Shown here: in pieces, positions 1-5,567 of the stretch
Layout of the letters: each line of letters opens with the position of its first letter
Numbering within the stretch: position 1 is the first letter of the stretch
Assembly (NCBI GenBank): GCA_002701785.1
Contig: NZXC01000026.1
Coordinates: 94,623-100,189 of the forward strand
Reading direction: 5' to 3'
DNA length: 5,567 nucleotides
Source of the DNA: Fidelibacterota bacterium
Lineage (GTDB): Bacteria > Fidelibacterota > Marinisomatia > Marinisomatales > TCS55
Position numbers and translations under genes: made by a program
The notes under the pieces: model-generated
Told to the model about the DNA's origin: nothing
The model's database searches: none
What the model saw: the letters and a program-made list of their open reading frames with translations, nothing else

Positions 1-80
1 GGATCCGTAAGGCCCGTTACAATATCAACCAATATTAAAATATCATAAATATTAATTTTCTGATCTAGGTTTACATCGCC
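1..80 (-). other. Dockerin-like single calcium-loop repeat at the cut C-terminus of the deiminase
   Basis: Residues about 390-416 of the deiminase follow the catalytic domain directly, after MFSCGNNS. They read as a 12-residue loop with D392, N394, D396, I399, N400 and D403 in the spacing of a type I dockerin F-hand, followed by a hydrophobic helix (ILILVDIVTG). Only one loop is visible before the window ends, so a second loop or a sorting tail could lie beyond the edge. Such modules bind calcium. In non-cellulosomal marine bacteria they are common at the ends of secreted proteins, and their partner is usually unknown. Confidence 0.75.
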
Positions 81-1250
81 ACTGTTATTCCCACATGAAA
101 ACATTTCTTTCATAGCGGGTACTTTCATTGCAATACAATGTATAGCCCCATTTGCTGGGATAATTTGATTACAGTCAAAACCTATCGCTTCTGAACCTGG
201 GATAATTTCTTCATATTGAGATAATACATCCGTATCATTTGCAAAAGAATCTGTAAATCCATAAATAGGTACTAATACCTTATTGTTTACTAATAGAGAA
301 TTAACATATGTATAAGTTATGCCATTGCTATATGGAGGCATTGGCATGCGAATAATATTAAATGGTCTCCCATCTCCATTCGTCTCATTTGTAAGTTGAT
401 TTGCTACTTGATTACATAGGTCATAATTTCCTGGATAGCCAGCAGATTGATTTTCATACTCACCAACAATAATTGTTGAATCATTAATTATTTTTACAAA
501 CATATCAATATGTCCAGTGCCATCATTAATTAGATGAGGAGCAATTATCACTTTGTGTACTCCATAATAATCTAAAAAATACTGACTAAGTTGATCTTCA
601 GTAAGATTAGGGTCAAAACCCTGGGAAGCATCAAAAATTACATCTGAAACTATGACTGCTCCTTTCCCATCTAAGAGCATATTCCCACCAGCTTCAACTA
701 AATCCAAACCATAATAATTAACTCCGAAACTTTCTGCAAACAATTCAGGAAAAGAATCATCTTGAGGGCGTGGTCTATTATATGTCAGATCAATAATCCC
801 TCTTTTATCCCCCGGCTCATAGATCCACCAAGGTCCATAATCTCGTATCCATACTGAATTAGTAGGTACTACTTCAAAAACCACATGATCCATATTTACA
901 TTTGCATTAGTAAGAGTGCTGTAAACCGAATTCTGCTCGGTTGAATTATCAACAATAACCCAGGCAGTATCATCTTCAGCGACTTCTTTAATCAAATCCG
1001 TTAACAATGTTGAATAAGCTTCCCAGGCAAATAAGATCCCAGCCACCGTATCAAATTCTGCAGGTGCATATATAATACTATCTGGTGGATCTGTAATCGT
1101 ACGATTTATTCCGATTTCGTATAATCTTTTTTTCTCATCTTCAGACAAATTATGTGGTAAGGATTGACCAAATAATAATGAACCCAGCATAATAAATAAT
1201 AGAATCATCATTTTATAAGGATTTAATATAGCTTTAGATATATTTTTCAT
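1..1250 (-). CDS. Exported agmatine/peptidylarginine deiminase-family protein with C-terminal dockerin-like loop (3' partial)
   Basis: This frame is open from an ATG at 1250 to the left edge (416 codons, no stop), so the C-terminus is missing. Residues 1-28 look like a Sec signal: lysines at 2, 6 and 13, a hydrophobic core at about 14-27, and probable cleavage near LFG-QS. The rest matches the PAD_porph/agmatine deiminase family (guanidine-modifying fold). Visible motifs are VWIRDYGPWW (133-142, catalytic Asp137), EAGGN (186-190), GTGHIDMF (244-251, His247 and Asp249) and ANGAIHC (366-372, nucleophile Cys372). The family hydrolyses a guanidinium group: agmatine to N-carbamoylputrescine, or peptidyl-arginine to citrulline. 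Export makes an extracellular substrate more likely, but the sequence does not settle which. Residues 391-403 form one dockerin-like calcium loop (D392, N394, D396, I399, N400, D403). The start overlaps the glycosyltransferase by 17 nt. An alternative start at Met14 would remove the overlap but leave a signal without basic residues. No Shine-Dalgarno sequence is seen. Confidence 0.88.
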   Translation of the reverse strand, partial: MKNISKAILNPYKMMILLFIMLGSLLFGQSLPHNLSEDEKKRLYEIGINRTITDPPDSIIYAPAEFDTVAGILFAWEAYSTLLTDLIKEVAEDDTAWVIVDNSTEQNSVYSTLTNANVNMDHVVFEVVPTNSVWIRDYGPWWIYEPGDKRGIIDLTYNRPRPQDDSFPELFAESFGVNYYGLDLVEAGGNMLLDGKGAVIVSDVIFDASQGFDPNLTEDQLSQYFLDYYGVHKVIIAPHLINDGTGHIDMFVKIINDSTIIVGEYENQSAGYPGNYDLCNQVANQLTNETNGDGRPFNIIRMPMPPYSNGITYTYVNSLLVNNKVLVPIYGFTDSFANDTDVLSQYEEIIPGSEAIGFDCNQIIPANGAIHCIAMKVPAMKEMFSCGNNSGDVNLDQKINIYDILILVDIVTGLTD

Positions 1251-2088
1251 TTAAGGATGCTAATTCTATTAATTTCTTCGACATTTCTTGTGCTTCTTTT
1301 TTATGATCATGTTTTATATACCCTTTTTGTAGAATTTTTACTTTATTAATGGCCATATTGATTGTAGCCATTCGATCTTTATTATTTATATTAGGATTAT
1401 CAATCATTTTTTCTAGTGCTATTACTCGATATAAATCCATCCCCCAATATTTCATAGATAATTGATCATCATGTCCACCAAATTTATTTATTAATTCTTG
1501 ATCCAAATATAGAACACTATATTTTGAACAAATCCTCAACCACATATCATAATCTTCACAAACAGGTAGGCTTTCATCAAATAAACCGACATCATTAAAT
1601 ATATCTTTATGTATGATAATTGAAGAAGGAGAAATAACACATAATGGTAAACATTTATTATATATATCTCCCCCATATTTTCTATGTTTTTTCATTGGGT
1701 TTACTCGTATTTGATTACGAATCCAAACTTCATCAGTATGACAAATTTTATATGAAAAGTTTGTATTTAATAAATTTATTTGTTTTTCTACTTTTTTAGG
1801 TAACCATTCATCATCTGAATCTAAAAAGGCTATCCATTTACTTTTGGCTAACTTAATTCCAACATTTCTAGCATTACTCACACCCTTATTTTCTTGATAT
1901 ATCAAAATAACTTGAGGAAAATCTCTTTTTACCAGATCATATGTACCATCTTTCGAACCGTCATCAATTACAATAATTTCATTAACTGGATATGTTTGAT
2001 TTATCACAGAATTAATAGAACGATAAATTAGCTTTGCTCTATTAAATACAGGAATGATTACACTAATAGAGTTTTGATTATTTTTCAT
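1234..2088 (-). CDS. Family 2 (GT-A fold) glycosyltransferase
   Basis: This 284-residue protein opens with the classic GT2 nucleotide-sugar fold. SVIIPVFNR is at 9-17, IVIDDGSKDGT at 39-49 (Asp42 and Asp43 bind the nucleotide), NKGVSNARNVGI at 67-78, and FLDSDDEW at 88-95 is the metal-binding DxD-type motif. VCEDYDMWLRI at 176-186 supplies the likely catalytic-base ED pair. The later FGGHDDQLS and WGMDLYRVIALEK (203-227), plus a helical tail, resemble a recurrent GT2 subgroup that I recognise but cannot name. No membrane helix is evident, so it is probably cytoplasmic or membrane-peripheral, moving a sugar onto a glycan, lipid or protein acceptor. Donor and acceptor cannot be read from the sequence. 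Its ATG shares 4 nt (ATGA) with the stop of the upstream zinc-ribbon gene and has no Shine-Dalgarno of its own, which suggests translational coupling. Its 3' end overlaps the deiminase start. Confidence 0.93.
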   Translation of the reverse strand: MKNNQNSISVIIPVFNRAKLIYRSINSVINQTYPVNEIIVIDDGSKDGTYDLVKRDFPQVILIYQENKGVSNARNVGIKLAKSKWIAFLDSDDEWLPKKVEKQINLLNTNFSYKICHTDEVWIRNQIRVNPMKKHRKYGGDIYNKCLPLCVISPSSIIIHKDIFNDVGLFDESLPVCEDYDMWLRICSKYSVLYLDQELINKFGGHDDQLSMKYWGMDLYRVIALEKMIDNPNINNKDRMATINMAINKVKILQKGYIKHDHKKEAQEMSKKLIELASLNEKYI

Positions 2089-2282
2089 TTACTATTGTTA
2101 TTATATCCACAATAAATACATTTACTTCCAACTTGGACAAGAAATCCACATTCTGGACAATTCCATTCATCTAATGATAGATCTTTATATGGATCATTCT
2201 TTATTCGTTGAACACCAACTAAAACTACCATAATAATTAATATTATTATTATAATTGAAATTAATAAAAGAGAATAGCCCAT
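2085..2282 (-). CDS. Small membrane-anchored zinc-ribbon protein
   Basis: This 65-residue protein has two parts. Residues about 3-24 are a nearly pure Ile/Leu/Val transmembrane helix. After a short linker (QRIKNDPYKDLSLDEW) comes a zinc ribbon with CPEC at 42-45 and CIYC at 55-58, the four cysteines expected to hold one zinc ion. The positive residues after the helix (Arg26, Lys28) suggest that the ribbon faces the cytoplasm. Function is unknown. Zinc ribbons of this rubredoxin-like type often mediate protein or nucleic-acid contacts. Evidence that it is a real gene is good: a Shine-Dalgarno-like AAGGA lies 7 nt before the ATG, the protein has a sensible two-domain plan, and its stop overlaps the glycosyltransferase start in the ATGA form. 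It is probably the first gene of the downstream three-gene unit. I do not recognise a named family. Confidence 0.8.
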   Translation of the reverse strand: MGYSLLLISIIIIILIIMVVLVGVQRIKNDPYKDLSLDEWNCPECGFLVQVGSKCIYCGYNNNSK

Positions 2283-2289
2283 CTAATTA

Positions 2290-2294
2290 TCCTT
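2290..2294 (-). promoter_or_regulatory. Ribosome binding site of the zinc-ribbon gene
   Basis: Reading the minus strand, AAGGA ends 7 nt before the ATG at 2282, a normal spacing. It stands out because the other complete genes here have weak or no Shine-Dalgarno sequences. It supports this start for a very short gene and would load ribosomes for the coupled glycosyltransferase behind it. Confidence 0.55.
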
Positions 2295-2305
2295 TATTCC
2301 TTAAT

Positions 2306-2335
2306 AAAAAAAAACCCTGCTAATAATGCAGGGTT
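2306..2335 (-). terminator. Intrinsic terminator after the 142-residue protein gene
   Basis: On the minus strand a perfect 8-bp stem (AACCCTGC pairing with GCAGGGTT, 2313-2335) encloses a 7-nt loop and runs straight into a T-tract (2312-2306). On the plus strand the hairpin is followed by AATTAAATAA, which is not a T-tract, so the terminator acts leftward. It begins 26 bp past the stop of the 142-residue gene and ends 23 bp before the zinc-ribbon start. Confidence 0.9.
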
Positions 2336-2361
2336 AATTAAATAAAAAATTATTATAACTC

Positions 2362-2790
2362 TTATTGTTTTAATCGGTATGTACAACCTTCAATTGTTTT
2401 AAGAAATTTTTCTACTTGATTTGATGTATGAAACAATTCATTCATTGGCTCAAATATATCTGTTGGATACATTTCTTCATCAAATTCGACAAGAAATATT
2501 GATTCTAGTTTTACCGTTATGTCTCTTAAAACTTGCTTGGTAACATTTTTACTTCTAAGAAAATTTATTTGCAGATTTAATTGGCCCTCACTTGTCATGT
2601 GAAATAATGGTAATAATCCAAAATCAGAATCACACCTATAAGTCAACGTACCATGGTCATTCCCTCTTCCCCAAGAAACATCTGTAGCATGTTTTTCTGA
2701 AAATTCACAGATACTATTTCCAATTTTTGCTATTTCACGACTGCATTTCTCACGCATGTCATTCATAAACGTATCTTTATTCCATTTCAT
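2362..2790 (-). CDS. Hypothetical soluble protein, 142 residues, WGRG motif
   Basis: I do not recognise a characterised family. The protein has no signal peptide or membrane helix. The N-terminal 30 residues are charged and likely helical. A conserved-looking block SWGRGNDHGTL (39-49) follows, then alternating hydrophobic stretches suggesting beta strands (LLPLFHMT at 59-66, LNLQINFL at 71-78), and a helical C-terminal part. A tryptophan-glycine motif followed by a beta sheet that ends in a short polar turn (RSKN) reminds me of small uncharacterised domains, including some attached to nuclease or ATPase proteins. That is memory-based and weak. The ATG at 2790 is preceded by a G-rich stretch (GGGGGA) about 12 nt upstream, an imperfect ribosome site. 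The gene lies 118 bp behind the exporter with no terminator between them, so it may share that transcript. The terminator at 2306-2335 closes it. Confidence 0.75.
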   Translation of the reverse strand: MKWNKDTFMNDMREKCSREIAKIGNSICEFSEKHATDVSWGRGNDHGTLTYRCDSDFGLLPLFHMTSEGQLNLQINFLRSKNVTKQVLRDITVKLESIFLVEFDEEMYPTDIFEPMNELFHTSNQVEKFLKTIEGCTYRLKQ

Positions 2791-2908
2791 ATGATAGATT
2801 TTCCCCCAAACTTGATAAATACCTCGGAATACAATAAATAATATTGATCGAATTTAAAGAAAAGTTTTATTTAATAAAAATGAAGGTTATTTTTTTTAAA
2901 ATAAAAAT
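2791..2908. other. 118-bp AT-rich spacer between exporter and 142-residue gene
   Basis: This stretch holds no gene. I see no GC-rich hairpin that could act as a terminator, only AT-only inverted repeats such as TTTTATT-T-AATAAAA, which are expected by chance at this composition. A TATTAT hexamer on the minus strand could be a -10 box but lacks a credible -35, so no promoter is called. Confidence 0.5.
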
Positions 2909-5200
2909 TTATTCATCTTTATATATCTTTGGTTTCACCAGACCAAGTAATGCAGGTAGAAACGTCAAATCACAAATTAATGCAATAAAAATTGTTAGGG
3001 CTGCTAGCAATCCAAAATCAGCAGTTGGTGTAAAACTAGAAAAAGTTAAGATTAAGAAGCCCATCACTAAAATTCCTGTAGTTGTAATCATTGCAAGCCC
3101 TGTAGTCATTATAGTTTTATCATTGGCCATTCTGTAATTCCATTTATGTGCTGGTAACTCCATCCTATACCTAGTTAAATAATGAATCGTATCATCAACT
3201 GCTATTCCAAAGGCTACTGCAAATGTCATGGCTGTAGGAGGTCGCAGAATGATATCAAAATATCCCATTATTGCAGCCATTGCAAGCATTGGAATTGTAT
3301 TTGGGATAATGGATATTAATGTGATAGGTATAGATTTAAATAATATTATCATAAGCAACGTAATTAATATAAAAGCCGCAACAAAACTAGTGGTTAAATC
3401 ATTTACTAAATAATCATTCGTTGCTAACGCTAAAAACGTAGTTCCTGTTATTTCAAGTTTCATATAATCTGGCATCTTTTTTTCTACAAAGTTGTAAATA
3501 TCTCTTTTAATCTCCGAAGCCCTTTTAGAATCAATATCTTTTACTCTTCCAGTTATTCTAGCCTTTGAATAATCAAAATTAATTAATGAATTGAATTGAT
3601 CTCCATATATCAAAATTGTTTGCGTAATTGCGGATCTAGAAGATGGAATAGTATAATATTTATTATTACCATCATTCATTGCGCGGTTAAACTCTTTAAT
3701 ATGATCTATCATAGATACCATTTTTCCTATATCTTCAATACTTGATATATATTGTTGTAACATATCTAAGTGTTGTAAAAACACAGGATCTCTTATATCA
3801 TTTACTTCAGATGAACTAGGATTTTTTATGCTTACAATTAGTTCTAAAGGTAGAATTGCGCCCATTCTTTTCTCAGCTACCATCATGTCGTCATATAAAT
3901 TTATTCCAGGCTTCAAATCATCCATTAATGAATTGTGACTATTAATTTTGGATGCTCCAATAACTGAAATAATAGCAAAGAAAAAGGTGAAAATAATTAT
4001 GGGTTTGGGATAGGATCTAACCACGTTTATAAATCCCTTTAATATATTTATTCTAAACCCTAAAGAATATGATTTCAATTTTTTGATTGGGGTCTGTTTA
4101 CACAACATTATCATAGCTGGCAAATATGTTACAGTTAAAATAAAAGCAAACATAACACCAGCTGCTGTCATCATACCAAATTGTCTAACAATATCAATAT
4201 TTGACCTAATTAAAGAACCGAATCCGATACTAGTAGTAATTGAAGTAAGAAAAATTGCTGTTCCAATTTTTTCTAATGTTTGAGATAATGCCTTTTTTTT
4301 ATCCTTAACCTCAGATAAAGTACCAAAATATTTAACAAGAAAATGCACAGAATCACCAATCCCAATTATAAATAATAATGTAGGAATAATATATGTCATA
4401 ATATTGAAATCAATATTTAATGTGACCATTAAGCCAATCGTCCAAATAACTACCATTATAATAATAGACATTGGTACCAGTAATGCTAACCATGAACGAA
4501 ATACCAAAGTAAATAAGATCACAATCATTACTGCAACTGGAATTAAGAATCGAATAGTGTCAGCAACCATTAATTGGACGTATCGTGTTCTAAGAATAGG
4601 AAGACCTGATTGATGCCACGTCCAATTTACTGAATTCTGATATACATCAATTTTTTCAATAATTCTTTCTCTCATATCATGATTGTTGAATGACTCATCT
4701 AGTTCTATTGCAATTGAGGCTAATTTTCCATCTCTTGAAATCAGAGTCTCTTGTACCAACTCAGATGAGGTAATACGTTTTTTTGCATCAAATAATGAAT
4801 CTGTTGATTGGGGTATATACGGATAAACGGATCGTAATAATTCATCTTCACCATTCGTGAATATTTCTAAATTTGATAAACCTGTAACTTCATCAATCCC
4901 TTTAATAGTTTCAAATTTTTCAATTAATGATTTATTAAGTTTAAGGTTCTCATAAGAAAAAGGATCCTCACATTCATACATTAACAAAATAAGATTATCT
5001 TCACGATCAAATTCTTCTAGAAAATCAAAATATTTTTCTACATTTGGATCATTAATAGCAAAAAGTTCTTCAATTGAAAAGTTCATTTTTAATTGACTAG
5101 CGAAAGAAATCATCACTACAGTAATGAATGCTGTAAGTGCAATTATCCATCTGGGATAATCCAAAATGATACTAATCAAGTTTTGAAGAATTATTTTCAT
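2909..5200 (-). CDS. MMPL/RND-superfamily exporter (HAE3-like), complete
   Basis: This 763-residue inner-membrane transporter has the duplicated RND plan: one helix, a large extracytoplasmic domain, then five helices, twice. Estimated helices are 17-35, 216-234, 239-260, 267-288, 313-332 and 341-366, then 398-416, 604-621, 624-646, 653-672, 697-720 and 728-755. The two periplasmic loops span about 36-212 and 417-602. Helix 4 carries GIGDSVHFLVKY (280-291, Asp283). Helix 10 carries GIAVDDTIHYLTRY (665-678, Asp669 and Asp670). These are the sites where the family places its proton-relay acidic residues. RND proteins of this type use the proton gradient to move lipids or other hydrophobic compounds, but the substrate cannot be assigned here. 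No membrane-fusion adaptor or outer-membrane channel gene is adjacent. The length fits the family and the frame is intact. The ATG at 5200 has no Shine-Dalgarno and sits 12 nt after a candidate -10 box, consistent with a very short leader. Confidence 0.93.
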   Translation of the reverse strand: MKIILQNLISIILDYPRWIIALTAFITVVMISFASQLKMNFSIEELFAINDPNVEKYFDFLEEFDREDNLILLMYECEDPFSYENLKLNKSLIEKFETIKGIDEVTGLSNLEIFTNGEDELLRSVYPYIPQSTDSLFDAKKRITSSELVQETLISRDGKLASIAIELDESFNNHDMRERIIEKIDVYQNSVNWTWHQSGLPILRTRYVQLMVADTIRFLIPVAVMIVILFTLVFRSWLALLVPMSIIIMVVIWTIGLMVTLNIDFNIMTYIIPTLLFIIGIGDSVHFLVKYFGTLSEVKDKKKALSQTLEKIGTAIFLTSITTSIGFGSLIRSNIDIVRQFGMMTAAGVMFAFILTVTYLPAMIMLCKQTPIKKLKSYSLGFRINILKGFINVVRSYPKPIIIFTFFFAIISVIGASKINSHNSLMDDLKPGINLYDDMMVAEKRMGAILPLELIVSIKNPSSSEVNDIRDPVFLQHLDMLQQYISSIEDIGKMVSMIDHIKEFNRAMNDGNNKYYTIPSSRSAITQTILIYGDQFNSLINFDYSKARITGRVKDIDSKRASEIKRDIYNFVEKKMPDYMKLEITGTTFLALATNDYLVNDLTTSFVAAFILITLLMIILFKSIPITLISIIPNTIPMLAMAAIMGYFDIILRPPTAMTFAVAFGIAVDDTIHYLTRYRMELPAHKWNYRMANDKTIMTTGLAMITTTGILVMGFLILTFSSFTPTADFGLLAALTIFIALICDLTFLPALLGLVKPKIYKDE

Positions 5201-5212
5201 CTTATAAATATT

Positions 5213-5241
5213 ATTGTAGAAGAATGGGAAGGATTTTACAA
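5213..5241 (-). promoter_or_regulatory. Candidate sigma70-type promoter for the exporter
   Basis: On the minus strand TTGTAA (4 of 6 matches to the -35 consensus) is followed after exactly 17 nt by TACAAT (5 of 6 to the -10 consensus). The ATG of the exporter begins 12 nt later, so the transcript would have a leader of only about 5-6 nt, in keeping with the absent Shine-Dalgarno. It lies just downstream of the terminator at 5274-5306, where a new promoter is needed. In AT-rich DNA such matches also arise by chance. Confidence 0.4.
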
Positions 5242-5273
5242 AATTCTTCTAAATCAAGTATGGCAAATAATAT

Positions 5274-5306
5274 AAAAAACCCCTGAATCATAACAATCCA
5301 GGGGTT
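5274..5306 (-). terminator. Intrinsic terminator after the PuuD-like gene
   Basis: On the minus strand a perfect 8-bp stem (AACCCCTG pairing with CAGGGGTT, 5278-5306) encloses a 13-nt loop and is followed by TTTT, giving six T in a row with the last two stem bases. The plus-strand side has no T-tract. It starts 26 bp past the stop at 5333 and separates the PuuD-like gene from the exporter. Confidence 0.87.
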
Positions 5307-5332
5307 CATAATAAAATAGGTAATAGGAAATA

Positions 5333-5567
5333 CTACATTCCCTGCACTTTACCTGATTTCTTATAAAGTTGCCAAACAACATGCCAACCTAAAGCAACCA
5401 TGACCATTAATGGAACCCAATTTGTACCATCAGTCACTCCAAAGTTTCCACCGCTTAAAACACCTGCAGCATGATGCTGATTGATCATTGTCCAAATAAG
5501 TGGTACAGACATATATGTATTATGCTTTGATCGTAAACCTGCGAGTGCTAATTGATCTCCATCAGGA
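5333..5567 (-). CDS. C-terminal part of a PuuD/urate-oxidase-N-like membrane protein (5' partial)
   Basis: The frame enters from the right edge and gives 77 residues before a TAG at 5333. Near the visible start, LRSKHNTYMSVPLIWTMINQHH resembles the signature of the membrane domain of PuuD-type urate hydroxylase (Urate_ox_N, formerly a DUF), where a histidine-asparagine-x-tyrosine stretch leads into a P-L-hydrophobic helix ending in a histidine pair. A second hydrophobic helix (VPLMVMVALGWHVVWQLY) and a short basic tail (KKSGKVQGM) close the protein. The known Agrobacterium enzyme has a cytochrome c domain after the membrane part and oxidises urate. Here the protein stops after the helix, with no CxxCH. 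It may therefore be a membrane-domain-only homologue whose electron partner is encoded elsewhere, or one with another role. The assignment rests on remembered motif similarity over a short piece. Confidence 0.6.
   Translation of the reverse strand, partial: PDGDQLALAGLRSKHNTYMSVPLIWTMINQHHAAGVLSGGNFGVTDGTNWVPLMVMVALGWHVVWQLYKKSGKVQGM

Noticed and set aside
1..6. GGATCC at the window start, repeated at 4962-4967
   Set aside because: This could be a cloning junction, but the second copy lies inside an intact gene and a single six-base site at an edge carries no biological signal.
2228..2275. Run of ATAATTATTATT-like repeats
   Set aside because: This is the coding sequence of the Ile-rich transmembrane helix in the 65-residue protein, not an independent repeat.
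2862..2910. AT-only inverted repeats in the spacer after the exporter
   Set aside because: The stems contain no G-C pairs and have one-base loops. They would be too weak for a terminator and are expected in DNA this rich in A and T.
2844..3137. Plus-strand open frame of 97 codons overlapping the exporter 3' end
   Set aside because: It lies antisense within the well-supported exporter for most of its length, and its translation is low-complexity Lys/Ile/Val without a recognisable domain.
3228..3413. Plus-strand open frame inside the exporter
   Set aside because: It is an antisense shadow of transmembrane coding sequence. The hydrophobic, Ile-rich translation is a product of composition.
4083..4613. 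Two plus-strand open frames (4083-4283 and 4404-4613) inside the exporter
   Set aside because: Both are antisense to helix-coding parts of the exporter, with no ribosome site or domain.
5093..5275. Plus-strand open frame running from the exporter 5' end into the spacer
   Set aside because: The codons are mostly antisense to the exporter N-terminus and the candidate promoter, and the translation has no recognisable features.

Overview
The window is an AT-rich stretch of bacterial DNA with every supportable gene on the minus strand, so transcription runs from right to left. The strongest lineage hint is at the left edge. A secreted enzyme there ends in a single dockerin-like calcium loop (D-x-N-x-D-x-x-I-N-x-x-D), a C-terminal arrangement I associate with exported proteins of Candidatus Marinimicrobia (SAR406/Neomarinimicrobiota) and related marine groups. 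AT-rich coding, scarce Shine-Dalgarno sequences, and an MMPL-type exporter without adaptor genes fit that picture but do not prove it. The lineage call is an inference.

Layout in the direction of transcription. (1) 5567-5333: the C-terminal 77 residues of a membrane protein resembling the membrane domain of PuuD-type urate hydroxylase. It is followed by a clear intrinsic terminator at 5278-5306. (2) A candidate promoter at 5213-5241 precedes a complete 763-residue MMPL/RND-superfamily exporter (5200-2909). (3) After 118 bp with no recognisable terminator comes a 142-residue soluble protein of unknown function (2790-2362). It is closed by a second intrinsic terminator at 2313-2335 whose stem closely resembles the first. 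(4) A compact three-gene unit follows: a 65-residue membrane-anchored zinc-ribbon protein (2282-2085), a family 2 glycosyltransferase (2088-1234, 4-nt ATGA overlap), and an exported agmatine/peptidylarginine deiminase-family enzyme (1250 to the left edge, 17-nt overlap, C-terminus cut off by the window).

How the genes may work together. The two terminators delimit an exporter plus 142-residue-protein unit from a zinc-ribbon/glycosyltransferase/deiminase unit. The overlapping ends in the second unit suggest translational coupling, although the three proteins do not form a known pathway. There is no CRISPR array, tRNA, rRNA, insertion sequence or phage gene. The window reads as ordinary chromosomal sequence, and I do not see a clearly new system. 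The most interesting items are the exported deiminase with a calcium-loop tail, the tight coupling of a tiny zinc-ribbon membrane protein to a glycosyltransferase, and the lack of room for a promoter behind the second terminator.
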